Shown here: piece after piece, positions 35,701-44,133 of the stretch | How positions within the stretch are numbered: the stretch's first letter is position 1 | Layout of the letters: each line of letters opens with the position of its first letter | Position numbers and translations under genes: made by a program | NCBI RefSeq assembly: GCF_030053895.1 | Contig: NZ_CP125781.1 | Location: 2,294,001-2,358,000, forward strand | Origin: Trabulsiella odontotermitis | GTDB taxonomy: Bacteria > Pseudomonadota > Gammaproteobacteria > Enterobacterales > Enterobacteriaceae | Direction of reading: 5' to 3' | DNA length: 64,000 bases | The notes under the pieces: model-generated | Database searches by the model: none | Seen by the model: the letters and a program-made list of their open reading frames with translations, nothing else | What the model was told of the DNA's origin: nothing

Positions 35701-35756
35701 CCAACTCGCAAACGCCGGAGTACAAAGCGTTTCTGGTCAACATCGAGAAGGCGTAA
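32709..35756 (+). CDS. fdnG: Formate dehydrogenase-N alpha subunit (selenocysteine-containing)
   Basis: FdnG oxidises formate in the periplasm as catalytic subunit of nitrate-inducible FdnGHI, passing electrons to menaquinone. 1015 residues, the same as E. coli, reading through an in-frame TGA at 33294-33296 that encodes selenocysteine at codon 196 (context VDNQARV-U-HGPTVA). A Tat signal is present (NRRQFFK, then AALGFAPKMALAQA), as are the 4Fe-4S cysteines (CTYCSVGCGLLMYSLG, LCPKGAG) and a bis-MGD molybdopterin domain. Arg-like residues after Sec follow the family. GAGG precedes the ATG. A caller that ignores Sec would split this into two genes at 33296 and 33345. Confidence 0.97.
33294..33335 (+). 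promoter_or_regulatory. fdnG: Bacterial SECIS element
   Basis: The UGA codon is followed within the coding region by a hairpin whose tip reads AGCAAGTCTTGCT, matching the GC..AGGUCU..GC apical loop of the fdhF and fdnG SECIS elements bound by SelB. This directs Sec insertion at codon 196. Confidence 0.88.
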
Positions 35757-35768
35757 AGGAGCGAATTT

Positions 35769-36653
35769 ATGTCAATGGAAACACAGGACATTCTCAAGCG
35801 CTCCGCCACCAATCCGATCACGCCCGCGCCGCGTGCGCGTGATTATAAAGAGGAAGTGGCGAAGCTTATCGATGTCTCCTCCTGCGTAGGCTGTAAAGCC
35901 TGCCAGGTGGCCTGTTCGGAGTGGAACGATATCCGCGATGAAGTGGGGCACTGCGTCGGGGTGTACGACAATCCCGCTGATCTGAGCGCCAGATCCTGGA
36001 CGGTGATGCGGTTTAGCGAAACCGAACAGAACGGCAAACTGGAGTGGCTGATCCGCAAAGACGGCTGTATGCACTGCGAGGATCCAGGCTGTCTGAAATC
36101 CTGCCCGTCCGCGGGGGCGATCATTCAGTACGCTAACGGAATTGTCGATTTCCAGCAGGAAAACTGCATCGGTTGCGGCTACTGCATCGCGGGCTGCCCG
36201 TTCAACATTCCGCGCCTCAATAAAGAGGACAACCGCGTCTACAAATGCACATTCTGTGTCGAACGCGTCAGCGTCGGTCAGGAGCCGGCCTGCGTGAAAA
36301 CTTGCCCGACAGGCGCCATCCACTTTGGCACCAAAAAAGAGATGCTGGATGTGGCGCGGGCGCGGGTGGATAAGCTGAAAGCGCGCGGCTACCCACAGGC
36401 GGGGATCTACAACCCGGAAGGCGTTGGCGGTACGCACGTCATGTACGTCCTGCACCATGCGGACGAACCTGAGCTGTACCACAACCTGCCGAAAGCGCCG
36501 AAGATTGATACCAGCATTAATCTGTGGAAAGGCGCGCTGAAACCGCTGGCGGCAGCGGGGTTTATCGCCACCTTCGCCGGGCTGATTTATCACTACATCG
36601 GTATTGGTCCCAACAAGGAAGTGGACGACGACGAGGAAAGCCATGATGAATAA
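35769..36653 (+). CDS. fdnH: Formate dehydrogenase-N iron-sulfur subunit
   Basis: 294 residues, same length as E. coli FdnH. Four ferredoxin-type 4Fe-4S clusters are ligated by clear Cys motifs (CVGCKACQVACSEW, CMHCEDPGCLKSCPS, CIGCGYCIAGCPF, CTFCVERVSVGQEPACVKTCPTGA), with one C-terminal transmembrane helix (PLAAAGFIATFAGLIYHYIG). It carries electrons from FdnG to FdnI. GGAG lies before the ATG, 12 bases after the fdnG stop. Confidence 0.96.
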   Translation: MSMETQDILKRSATNPITPAPRARDYKEEVAKLIDVSSCVGCKACQVACSEWNDIRDEVGHCVGVYDNPADLSARSWTVMRFSETEQNGKLEWLIRKDGCMHCEDPGCLKSCPSAGAIIQYANGIVDFQQENCIGCGYCIAGCPFNIPRLNKEDNRVYKCTFCVERVSVGQEPACVKTCPTGAIHFGTKKEMLDVARARVDKLKARGYPQAGIYNPEGVGGTHVMYVLHHADEPELYHNLPKAPKIDTSINLWKGALKPLAAAGFIATFAGLIYHYIGIGPNKEVDDDEESHDE

Positions 36654-37302
36654 ATCGAAAATGATTGTGCGGACAAAGTTTATTGACCGCGCCTGTCACT
36701 GGACGGTGGTCATCTGCTTCTTTCTGGTTTCGCTGTCGGGGATTTCGTTTTTCTTCCCGACCCTGCAATGGCTGACGGAAACCTTCGGGACGCCACAGAT
36801 GGGGCGCATTCTGCATCCTTTCTTTGGCGTGGTGATCTTCTTTGCGCTGATGTTTATGTTTGTGCGTTTCGTTCATCACAATATCCCTGACAGAAAGGAT
36901 ATTCCGTGGCTGAAAGGGATAGTCGAAGTCCTGAAAGGCAACGAGCATAAAGTGGCCGATGTCGGTAAATACAATGCCGGGCAAAAGATGATGTTCTGGT
37001 CGATCATGAGCATGATTTTCGTGCTGCTGGTCACCGGCATTATTATCTGGCGTCCGTACTTTGCCGATTATTTCCCGATGCAGGTGGTTCGCTACAGCCT
37101 GCTGCTTCATGCAACCTCAGCCATTATTTTGATCCACGCAATTCTTATCCACGTCTATATGGCGTTCTGGGTGAAAGGCTCCATCAAAGGCATGGTCGAA
37201 GGGAAGGTGAGCCGCCGCTGGGCGAAGAAACATCACCCGCGCTGGTATCGAGACGTCGAAAAGAGGGAAGCAAAAAAAGAGAGCGCAGAAGGGATTAAAT
37301 AA
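36646..37302 (+). CDS. fdnI: Formate dehydrogenase-N cytochrome b556 subunit
   Basis: 218 residues, four transmembrane helices carrying two b hemes and the menaquinone site of FdnGHI. It begins MNKSKMIVRTKFIDRACHW; heme-ligand histidines are in the helices (DRACHWTVV, ILHPFFG, LLHATSAIILIHAILIHVYM). The start overlaps the last 8 bases of fdnH, with GAGGAAAG upstream. A second ATG lies 3 bases earlier. It ends the operon at a strong terminator. Confidence 0.95.
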   Translation: MNKSKMIVRTKFIDRACHWTVVICFFLVSLSGISFFFPTLQWLTETFGTPQMGRILHPFFGVVIFFALMFMFVRFVHHNIPDRKDIPWLKGIVEVLKGNEHKVADVGKYNAGQKMMFWSIMSMIFVLLVTGIIIWRPYFADYFPMQVVRYSLLLHATSAIILIHAILIHVYMAFWVKGSIKGMVEGKVSRRWAKKHHPRWYRDVEKREAKKESAEGIK

Positions 37303-37315
37303 ACCCTGCGCGGTG

Positions 37316-37354
37316 AAATCCCCGCATCCGTGAAGGGCGCGGGGATTTTTGTTT
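37316..37354 (+). terminator. Intrinsic terminator of fdnGHI
   Basis: AAATCCCCGC (37316-37325) pairs with GCGGGGATTT (37339-37348), continuing into TTTTGTTT. It is followed directly by the convergent ABC-F gene, which it may also terminate. Confidence 0.88.
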
Positions 37355-37360
37355 AACGGC

Positions 37361-39061
37361 TTACAGTTTTGCGTTAAGCACCGCAATCTCGCGACGCCAT
37401 TGTGCCTGTAGCGCAGGTTTCTGATGTTTCGGCTTACGCGCCAGATCCTCCGCCAGGCGGGTTTCCAGCTCAATAAGCCGCTCCAGCAGGTGCTCTTCCT
37501 GCGGCGGTATCACGGCAGATTCTGGCATATCGATATCCTCGTTCACTGCGATGGTTCGCAGTTGCTCCGATATCGCGTCGGGATCGTGCCATTCACTAAG
37601 CGTGCCGTTATCAATCAGCCAGAAACGATTGCAGCTTTCGCTAATCAGCTTCCGGTCATGACTGACCAGCAGCACGCCGCCTGCGTAATCACGCAAGGTT
37701 TCCGCCAGTGCCTCTTTACCCTCCATATCGAGGTGGTTGGTTGGCTCGTCCAGCATCAGCAGGCTGTAGCGCGCCAGCGACAGGCCGACGAACAGCAGAC
37801 GCGAACGCTCGCCGCCGCTCAACGTACTGACATTCTGGCCATGTTGCGCCCAGGGGAAACCGGCGCTGATCAGCGCTTTCTTGCGTACCTCTGCGGCCGG
37901 GGCGAACGGCTCCAGCGCGTCCAGCAGCGTGGCATTATCCGCTAACTGATGCAGCGTCTGGTCGTAATAACCGAGGCTGACGCGGGGATGCAGCTTCAGT
38001 TGCTCATTGTGAACCCCCTGATAATGCTGCCAGATCTGTTTCAGCAGCGTCGATTTCCCGCACCCGTTACGGCCCATTATCGCCACCCGATCTCCGCTTT
38101 TCAGGCGGGCGAGCGGGGCGGTAAACAGCGGCGGCACACCGGGTGCCGGGGAGACGCTTAGCGCTTCCATTTCCAGCAGACGGTCAGCGTGAAGGACATC
38201 GCCGTGCAGTTGCAACTGCCAGTGGCTACCGGCAGTCACCTCCGTCTGACTCGCTTTCAGCCGCTCGATCTGTTTCTCCATCTGTTTGGCCTTGCGTGAC
38301 AGATCTTCGTTGTCATAGGTGCGCCCCCAGACAGCCAGCCGTTTCGCGCTGCTGGTGATGCGGTCAATCTCCTTTTGCTCGGCGTTGAAACGCAGCGCAT
38401 CGCTCTCATCCTGCGCGGCTCGTGCTTCACGCGCCGCCGTACACGGCAGGGCGAAACTGTAGAGCGTATTGTCACGCAGAATTAATGTTCCATTAGTTAC
38501 AACATCCAATAAGTGACTATCATGGGACACCAGTATGAAGCTTCCGTGCCAGTTTTTAAGAAAGCTTTCCAGCCATAGCAGGGTGGGAAGATCAAGGTGG
38601 TTACTGGGCTCATCCAGCAACATCAGGTCGGGCTGGTGGATTAACGCACGCGCTAACAACAGTCGCGTATGTTGACCACCGCTCAGCGTGGCTGATTGCA
38701 ACTGGATATCCGCCGCACTGAACCCCATTTCTGCCAGTAACGCTTCCGCGCGCCAGCGCTGAGTTTCGCGCTCGCCTGGCGGCAGTTGCGCCAGAACGGC
38801 GTCACGCATCGTCAGCGGATAAATATCAGCAGGAAGATGTTGCTCGACGCGGGCCAGCAGACAGTGATTTGCCCGCGAAACGCTGCCCGAGGTAGGGGTG
38901 AGCGTGCCATCAAGCACTTTCAACAGCGTGCTTTTGCCGCAGCCATTGTAACCAATTAAGCCAAGGCGATCGCCTTTTTTCAGCGTGAAAGAGATGTCAG
39001 AAAACAGCGGACCGAACGCGGTGTCCACGTGGAGAAATTGTGCAGTTAGTAATGTGCTCAT
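37361..39061 (-). CDS. ABC-F family ribosome-associated ATPase
   Basis: 566 residues with two ABC domains and no membrane segments, the ABC-F plan. Domain 1 has Walker A GYNGCGKST and signature LSGGQHTRLLLARAL. Domain 2 has GRNGCGKST, LSGGERSRLLFVGLSLARY and LLMLDEPTNHLD. The interdomain linker (about 210-285) is charged and coiled-coil-like, where P-site tRNA interaction occurs in this family. A C-terminal charged helix follows (~500-566). It is not one of the four E. coli K-12 ABC-F proteins (EttA, Uup, YbiT, YheS) as far as I can tell. The 5' region carries a leader ORF and alternative hairpins, as known for antibiotic-resistance ABC-F genes. Resistance or translation-rescue role is inferred. 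Confidence 0.85.
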   Translation of the reverse strand: MSTLLTAQFLHVDTAFGPLFSDISFTLKKGDRLGLIGYNGCGKSTLLKVLDGTLTPTSGSVSRANHCLLARVEQHLPADIYPLTMRDAVLAQLPPGERETQRWRAEALLAEMGFSAADIQLQSATLSGGQHTRLLLARALIHQPDLMLLDEPSNHLDLPTLLWLESFLKNWHGSFILVSHDSHLLDVVTNGTLILRDNTLYSFALPCTAAREARAAQDESDALRFNAEQKEIDRITSSAKRLAVWGRTYDNEDLSRKAKQMEKQIERLKASQTEVTAGSHWQLQLHGDVLHADRLLEMEALSVSPAPGVPPLFTAPLARLKSGDRVAIMGRNGCGKSTLLKQIWQHYQGVHNEQLKLHPRVSLGYYDQTLHQLADNATLLDALEPFAPAAEVRKKALISAGFPWAQHGQNVSTLSGGERSRLLFVGLSLARYSLLMLDEPTNHLDMEGKEALAETLRDYAGGVLLVSHDRKLISESCNRFWLIDNGTLSEWHDPDAISEQLRTIAVNEDIDMPESAVIPPQEEHLLERLIELETRLAEDLARKPKHQKPALQAQWRREIAVLNAKL

Positions 39062-39111
39062 TGCTTACTCAAGAGTTACAGGTACAGTCGTACCTCGTCA
39101 TACATCGCTGA

Positions 39112-39203
39112 CGATAACCCGGTAAGCCCGAGGGAAGGGATTAAGACAGTGTTTCTTCGCTCAAGCCGAAGTTATCGCAGCACGAAACCGATAACGCTTG
39201 AGC
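39112..39203 (-). promoter_or_regulatory. Putative attenuator with alternative pairing ahead of the ABC-F gene
   Basis: Reading the minus strand: segment GCTCAAGC+GTTATCG (39203-39189) pairs with CGATAAC (39177-39171) and GCTTGAGC (39166-39159), giving a 7-bp inner and 8-bp outer stem with a TTCG bulge. A second GTTATCG copy at 39118-39112 can pair with the same CGATAAC, so two structures are mutually exclusive. The first stem lies over the last codons and stop of the leader ORF, where a stalled ribosome would open it. No strong U run was seen, so control may be translational. Confidence 0.55.
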
Positions 39204-39255
39204 TGGCACGATCACCAAATGCATGTGAAACAATAAGATGTTCACAGTACAGCAT
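39172..39255 (-). CDS. 27-residue leader peptide upstream of the ABC-F gene
   Basis: A short ORF on the same strand as the ABC-F gene, beginning MLYCEHLIVS and ending SVIGFVLR. It has a near-perfect Shine-Dalgarno AAGGAGGA (39268-39261) five bases before its ATG, stronger than that of the ABC-F gene itself (GAGTAAG). Its stop lies 110 bases before the ABC-F ATG, inside the hairpin described above. This layout fits a regulatory leader peptide sensing ribosome stalling. No homologue is recognised and expression is unproven. Confidence 0.6.
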   Translation of the reverse strand: MLYCEHLIVSHAFGDRASSSVIGFVLR

Positions 39256-39327
39256 GGGGATCCTCCTTTTTTATTCAGTAAGTTGATGGGTGAATGCAGT
39301 GTAGCGGGGAAAATCTCACTTGACCAG

Positions 39328-39349
39328 CCCGGCAGACGGCGCTGCCGGG
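39328..39349 (-). terminator. Stem-loop downstream of maeA
   Basis: CCCGGCAG (39328-39335), a 6-base loop, and CTGCCGGG (39342-39349) lie 12 bases after the maeA stop on the minus strand. No T run. REP-like composition, so it may be an mRNA 3'-end stabiliser. Confidence 0.5.
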
Positions 39350-39361
39350 TGGAAAAGGGGA

Positions 39362-41059
39362 TTAAATGGAGGTTCTGCGGTAGCTGCGGTATTCCGGTAA
39401 CCAGAAGTTATCGTCAATTGCCTGGCGCAACGCTTCGGCGGAGGTTTTCACCGCCACACCCTGTTGCTGCGCCATTTTACCCACGGCGAATGCAATCGCC
39501 CGGGAAACCTCTTTGATCTCTTTCAGCGGCGGCAACACCATGCCTTCGCCGTTATTAACCAGTGGTGAGTACTCGGCCAGTGTTTCGCTGGCGGCCATCA
39601 GCATTTCATCGGTAATGCGTGATGCGCCGGAAGCGATGACGCCAAGCCCGATGCCGGGGAAAATATAGGCGTTGTTGCACTGGGCGATGGGGTAAATTTT
39701 ATCTTTCCACACCACCGGTGCAAACGGGCTGCCTGTCGCTACCAGCGCATTGCCTTCCGTCCAGGCGATGATATCCTGCGGCGTCGCTTCCACGCGCGAA
39801 GTGGGGTTTGACAGCGGCATGACAATAGGGCGTGGGCAGTGCTTATGCATTTCCCGAATGATCTCCTCGGAGAACAGCCCAATCTGGCCCGAGACGCCAA
39901 TCAGAATATCTGGTTTGACGTTACGTACCACATCGAGCAGCGACAGCGCGTCGTTGGTGGTATCCCAGCCGCTCAGGTTTTCGCGTTTCTGCACCAGTTT
40001 TGTATGAAACGACAATAGATTGGGCATCTGATCGGTCAGCAGACCGAAGCGGTCGACCATAAAAACGCGCTGACGAGCCTGCTCTTCGCTGAGCCCTTCG
40101 CGCTGGATTTGCGCCACAATCTGCTCGGCGATGCCACAACCCGCAGAGCCCGCGCCAAGGAAAACAATTTTTTGTTCGCTTAGCTGGCTGCCCGCCGCGC
40201 GGCTGGCGGCGATTAGCGTGCCGACGGTCACCGCCGCGGTGCCCTGAATATCGTCATTAAACGAACAGATTTCGTCGCGATAGCGGGTCAGTACCGGCAT
40301 GGCGTTGTTCTGGGCGAAATCTTCAAACTGCAGCAGCACATCTGGCCAGCGCTGTTTCACCGCCTGAATAAAATCATCAACAAACTGGTAATACTCTTCG
40401 CCGGTGATACGCGGATGACGCCAGCCCATATAGAGCGGATCATTCAGCAGTTGCTGATTATTGGTGCCGACATCAAGCACCACCGGCAACGTATAGGCCG
40501 GGCTGATGCCGCCGCAGGCGGTGTAAAGTGACAGCTTGCCGATCGGAATACCCATCCCGCCAATGCCCTGGTCACCGAGGCCAAGAATGCGCTCGCCGTC
40601 GGTCACCACGATCACTTTGATATTGTGGTTGGGGACGTTCTGCAGAATGTCGTCCATGTACTGCCGGTTTTCGTAGGAGATAAACACGCCACGCGCGCGG
40701 CGGTAGATCTCAGAAAAGCGTTCACAGGCGGCACCTACCGTCGGAGTGTAAATCACCGGCATCATCTCTTCGAGATGGTTTTCAACCAGCCGGTAGAAGA
40801 GGGTTTCGTTGGTGTCCTGGATATTGCGCAGGTAAATATGTTTGTCGATTTCCGTCTTAAAACCCTGATACTGGATCCAGGCGCGCTCTGCCTGCTCTTC
40901 GATGGATTCCACCACTTCGGGCAACAGTCCGAGCAGGTTAAAGCTGCGGCGTTCTTCCATGCTGAAAGCGCTGCCTTTATTCAGCAGCGGAAATTCGAGC
41001 AGAACGGGTCCCGCGTAAGGGATATAAAGAGAACGGTTTTTTTTATGATTTAATAACAT
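39362..41059 (-). CDS. maeA: NAD-dependent malic enzyme
   Basis: MaeA (SfcA) decarboxylates malate to pyruvate with NAD in the cytoplasm. 565 residues, the E. coli length. Seen: SLYIPYAGPVLLEFPLLNKG, the active-site region MPVIYTPTVGAACERFSEIY with the catalytic Tyr, metal site FEDFAQNNAM, FNDDIQGTAAVTVG, the NAD fold VFLGAGSAGCGIAE, and end SYRRTSI. Only the first six residues differ notably from E. coli. Adjacent to sra as in E. coli, where both rise in stationary phase. Confidence 0.96.
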   Translation of the reverse strand: MLLNHKKNRSLYIPYAGPVLLEFPLLNKGSAFSMEERRSFNLLGLLPEVVESIEEQAERAWIQYQGFKTEIDKHIYLRNIQDTNETLFYRLVENHLEEMMPVIYTPTVGAACERFSEIYRRARGVFISYENRQYMDDILQNVPNHNIKVIVVTDGERILGLGDQGIGGMGIPIGKLSLYTACGGISPAYTLPVVLDVGTNNQQLLNDPLYMGWRHPRITGEEYYQFVDDFIQAVKQRWPDVLLQFEDFAQNNAMPVLTRYRDEICSFNDDIQGTAAVTVGTLIAASRAAGSQLSEQKIVFLGAGSAGCGIAEQIVAQIQREGLSEEQARQRVFMVDRFGLLTDQMPNLLSFHTKLVQKRENLSGWDTTNDALSLLDVVRNVKPDILIGVSGQIGLFSEEIIREMHKHCPRPIVMPLSNPTSRVEATPQDIIAWTEGNALVATGSPFAPVVWKDKIYPIAQCNNAYIFPGIGLGVIASGASRITDEMLMAASETLAEYSPLVNNGEGMVLPPLKEIKEVSRAIAFAVGKMAQQQGVAVKTSAEALRQAIDDNFWLPEYRSYRRTSI

Positions 41060-41175
41060 CTCGCTTCACTCCTTTGTCATCTTTCCGGTCCATGACAGGG
41101 TTTTGTAGGTACGACAGGAGCGCCAAAGTATAAATCAAATGTTAATGAAAAGGGTAATCTGTGTTTTTTTGCCGA

Positions 41176-41208
41176 TAAAAAAACACCATCTTCAGGGGAA
41201 GATGGTGT
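41176..41208 (-). terminator. Intrinsic terminator of sra
   Basis: On the minus strand ACACCATCTTC, a 4-base loop and GAAGATGGTGT (41208-41183) form a perfect 11-bp stem followed by seven T (A run 41177-41183 on the plus strand). Confidence 0.88.
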
Positions 41209-41233
41209 CGTGTGTCATCCTTTCAGCGAACGA

Positions 41234-41374
41234 TTACCCTTCGCGGCGTTTGCGACCGGTAGAGTGGGCGTGGTTGACCAGTGTTTCGTGATTATCTTCG
41301 ATAAGCACTTTTTTCTGATTGGAAAGCTTATAGTTCAAGCCGAGGATATGACGTGCCTGACGGTTCGATTTCAT
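41234..41374 (-). CDS. sra: Stationary-phase ribosome-associated protein Sra (S22)
   Basis: 46 residues, beginning [20 protein letters not shown] and ending STGRKRREG. It is a short basic protein like E. coli Sra (RpsV, [20 protein letters not shown]...), which binds 30S subunits in stationary phase. AAGGAG lies before the ATG at 41374. It is not resolved by ORF size filters. Position next to maeA is conserved. The middle section ([16 protein letters not shown]) differs from E. coli. Confidence 0.92.
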   Translation of the reverse strand: [46 protein letters not shown]

Positions 41375-41623
41375 TCTTACTCCTTAATCCTGTTCTGGTT
41401 TCAAGGACAAGCCCGGCGCAGCCGGACGAAATGTAACCCCATAGTGCATCGCAGCAATTTGATGCAGTAATGATAGTCGATCATCTCAACTGAAATAGCA
41501 AATCACGCCTCCGGCTTTAAGAACATTCACCTGCTGATTTCGCCTTTCTGTTTTTGGCGTTATCATCGGGCGAGCACGCCTTGAGCCATTACTCACCTTG
41601 TTATCATAATGAGGATGTTAACC

Positions 41624-42673
41624 ATGAAAGTACTGGGTTATGCTGCACAAACACCGTCTGCGCCGCTGGCACCGTTTTTGTTTGACCGCCGTGCGCCGCG
41701 TCCCGACGATGTCACTATCGAAATTCTCTACTGTGGCGTTTGCCATTCCGATCTCCATCAGGCCCGCAATGACTGGGGTTTCAGCGAATATCCTATCGTG
41801 CCGGGCCATGAAATCGTCGGGCGAGTGACTGCTGTGGGTGACAGTGTCACTAAATTTAAACCCGGCGACCTGGCAGCCATTGGTTGTATGGTCGATTCCT
41901 GTCGCATTTGTGCGCCCTGTAAAGAGGGACTGGAGCAGTATTGCGAAGAGGGCAACATCCAGACTTACAACGGCCGTGACCGCCACGATCATACGCAGAC
42001 CTTCGGCGGGTACTCGCAAGTCATTCTCGCCAGTCAGGATTTTGTTCTGCATCTACCGAAAAATATGGATCTGAAAGGGGCGGCGCCGCTGCTGTGCGCT
42101 GGGATCACCACCTGGTCGCCACTGCGTCACTGGAAAATCGGTGCCAACAGTAAAGTCGCAGTGATTGGTCTTGGCGGGCTTGGCCATATGGCGCTGAAGC
42201 TGGCGCATGCGCTGGGTGCGGAAGTGACGCTGTTTACACGCTCTCCAGGCAAAGAGGCGGATGCCCGTCGTCTCGGCGCCCATAACGTGGTGCTGTCGAC
42301 GGACAATGCGCAGATGCAGTCCGTCCACAATCAGTTCGATTTGATCATCGACACAGTGCCTTATGAGCATGATATCAACCCCTATCTGCCGACGCTGACG
42401 CTCGACGGCACGCTGGTATTTGTTGGCTTGTTGGGTGACAGCCCGACCTTCAACACCATGCCGATGATCACTGGTCGCCGCAGTATCGCTGGCTCCTGCA
42501 TTGGCGGTATCGCTGAAACGCAGGAGATGCTCGATTTCTGCGGACAACATGGCATTGTCTCGGACGTGGAAGTGATTAAGATTCAGGATATCAATGCGGC
42601 GTATGAGCGGTTGCTGAAGAGCGACGTGAAATACCGCTTTGTCATTGATATGGCGTCACTTTCAGCGGCGTAA
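41624..42673 (+). CDS. Zinc-dependent alcohol dehydrogenase, cinnamyl-alcohol/YahK type
   Basis: 349 residues of the medium-chain dehydrogenase family. Catalytic zinc ligands are in CGVCHSDLH and PGHEIVG, the structural-zinc cysteines are in CMVDSCRICAPCKEGLEQYC, and the Rossmann loop is VIGLGGLGHMALKLAHALG. Sequence is closest to E. coli YahK/YjgB-type NADP-dependent aldehyde reductases (AGSCIGGIAETQEMLDFC, DVKYRFVIDM), not to AdhP, which occupies the neighbouring position in E. coli. It probably reduces a broad range of aldehydes. The start at 41624 has GAGG upstream. Confidence 0.86.
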   Translation: MKVLGYAAQTPSAPLAPFLFDRRAPRPDDVTIEILYCGVCHSDLHQARNDWGFSEYPIVPGHEIVGRVTAVGDSVTKFKPGDLAAIGCMVDSCRICAPCKEGLEQYCEEGNIQTYNGRDRHDHTQTFGGYSQVILASQDFVLHLPKNMDLKGAAPLLCAGITTWSPLRHWKIGANSKVAVIGLGGLGHMALKLAHALGAEVTLFTRSPGKEADARRLGAHNVVLSTDNAQMQSVHNQFDLIIDTVPYEHDINPYLPTLTLDGTLVFVGLLGDSPTFNTMPMITGRRSIAGSCIGGIAETQEMLDFCGQHGIVSDVEVIKIQDINAAYERLLKSDVKYRFVIDMASLSAA

Positions 42674-42690
42674 GCCGTGATTTCACTCTC

Positions 42691-42710
42691 TCGCCCGCGC
42701 TCGCGGGCGA
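42691..42710. terminator. GC-rich palindrome after the alcohol dehydrogenase gene
   Basis: TCGCCCGCG-CT-CGCGGGCGA is a perfect 20-bp inverted repeat 18 bases past the stop. It is a strong hairpin but without a T run. Confidence 0.5.
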
Positions 42711-42856
42711 ATCCACTCCAGCAATAATTCCCTTGTCAATAATGTGACAAATCATGTGCAAAGCGGGAGGTGTTAACAAAATGTAATTATTGGTTCTGCG
42801 CTGACGTTAATTTACATGCTATATACAAAAAGATAACAACCGCAGGACATTACCCT

Positions 42857-44116
42857 ATGTATACGCCTTTCAACTGGAGTTCTACGCAACGGCATGTGGC
42901 GTTCGCCAGCTTTAGTAGCTGGATGCTTGATGCCTTTGATTTCTTCATCCTTGTGTTTGTGTTAAGCGACCTCGCGGACTGGTTTCACGCCTCTGTCTCT
43001 GAGGTTTCCATTGCGATTATGCTGACACTGGCGGTCCGACCCATCGGCGCCTTACTGTTCGGACGGCTGGCGGAAAAGTATGGTCGTCGTCCGATCCTGA
43101 TGCTCAACATTCTTTTCTTCACCGTATTTGAGCTGCTTTCCGCTTGGTCACCGAGCTTTACCGCGTTTCTTGCGTTTCGTGTGCTTTACGGTGTCGCGAT
43201 GGGCGGGATCTGGGGCGTCGCGTCATCACTGGCGATGGAGACGATCCCTGACCGTTCACGCGGGCTGATGTCCGGGATATTCCAGGCTGGCTACCCTTGT
43301 GGTTATCTGTTTGCGTCGATTATTTTCGGCCTGTTCTACAGCATGGTGGGCTGGCGAGGTATGTTTCTGATCGGCGCGCTGCCGATTGTGCTGCTGCCTT
43401 ATATCTGGTTTAAAGTGCCGGAATCGCCGGTGTGGCTGGCTGCCCGTGAGCGCAAAGAGAGCACCGCGCTGTTGCCGGTGCTGCGCAATCAGTGGAAGTT
43501 GTGTCTTTATCTGGTACTGGTGATGGCGTGCTTTAATTTCTTCAGCCACGGCACACAGGATCTCTACCCGACGTTCCTGAAAGTTCAGCACGGTTTTGAT
43601 CCGCATACGGTCAGCATTATCGCGATTGCCTATAACATCGCCGCGATGCTTGGCGGGATCCTTTTCGGCGCCATGTCGGAACGGATAGGACGCAAAAAAG
43701 CGATTATGATTGGCGCATTTCTGGCGTTGCCGGTGATCCCGCTGTGGGCGTTCTCCACCGGCTCGTTTAACATTGGTCTTGGCGCTTTTCTGATGCAGTT
43801 CGTGGTGCAGGGCGCGTGGGGCGTGGTGCCAACGTGGCTGAACGAACTGGTGCCGGCGAATGCCCGTGCAGTGCTGCCAGGTTTTGTCTATCAACTGGGT
43901 AATCTGTTGGCGTCGGTCAACGCCACGCTGCAGGCACGGATCGCGGAAACGCACGACGGTAATTATGGTCTGGCGATGGCGCTGGTTGCTGGCGTCGTCG
44001 CGGTATTGATCTGTGCTTTCGTCGCGTTTGGCCGCGAAACCCAGGGCGTGGTGATCTCAGGAGAAGGGCAAAACCGGGGCTCCGCAGGCGCGGTTCGCCA
44101 CCAGCATCATCATTAA
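42857..44116 (+). CDS. MFS transporter, SHS (sialate/lactate) type
   Basis: 419 residues from MYTPFNWSSTQRHVAFASFS, 12 transmembrane helices. The motif SSWMLDAFDFFILVFVLSDLA at the first helix and the loop GRLAEKYGRRPILM are typical of the sialate:H+ symporter/JEN lactate carrier branch. Other hallmarks are FRVLYGVAMGGIWGVASSLA and PESPVWLAARE. Likely substrate is a carboxylate such as lactate (family inference). The short His-rich end (RHQHHH) is unusual and could bind metal. It has no E. coli counterpart at this place. Confidence 0.8.
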   Translation: MYTPFNWSSTQRHVAFASFSSWMLDAFDFFILVFVLSDLADWFHASVSEVSIAIMLTLAVRPIGALLFGRLAEKYGRRPILMLNILFFTVFELLSAWSPSFTAFLAFRVLYGVAMGGIWGVASSLAMETIPDRSRGLMSGIFQAGYPCGYLFASIIFGLFYSMVGWRGMFLIGALPIVLLPYIWFKVPESPVWLAARERKESTALLPVLRNQWKLCLYLVLVMACFNFFSHGTQDLYPTFLKVQHGFDPHTVSIIAIAYNIAAMLGGILFGAMSERIGRKKAIMIGAFLALPVIPLWAFSTGSFNIGLGAFLMQFVVQGAWGVVPTWLNELVPANARAVLPGFVYQLGNLLASVNATLQARIAETHDGNYGLAMALVAGVVAVLICAFVAFGRETQGVVISGEGQNRGSAGAVRHQHHH

Positions 44117-44133
44117 GCGTACCCGTCTGGGAT

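Noticed and set aside
41624..42673. Calling the alcohol dehydrogenase adhP because it neighbours maeA-sra
   Set aside because: The sequence has YahK/cinnamyl-alcohol-type motifs (CMVDSC, IGGIAETQEMLDFC) and does not match AdhP.
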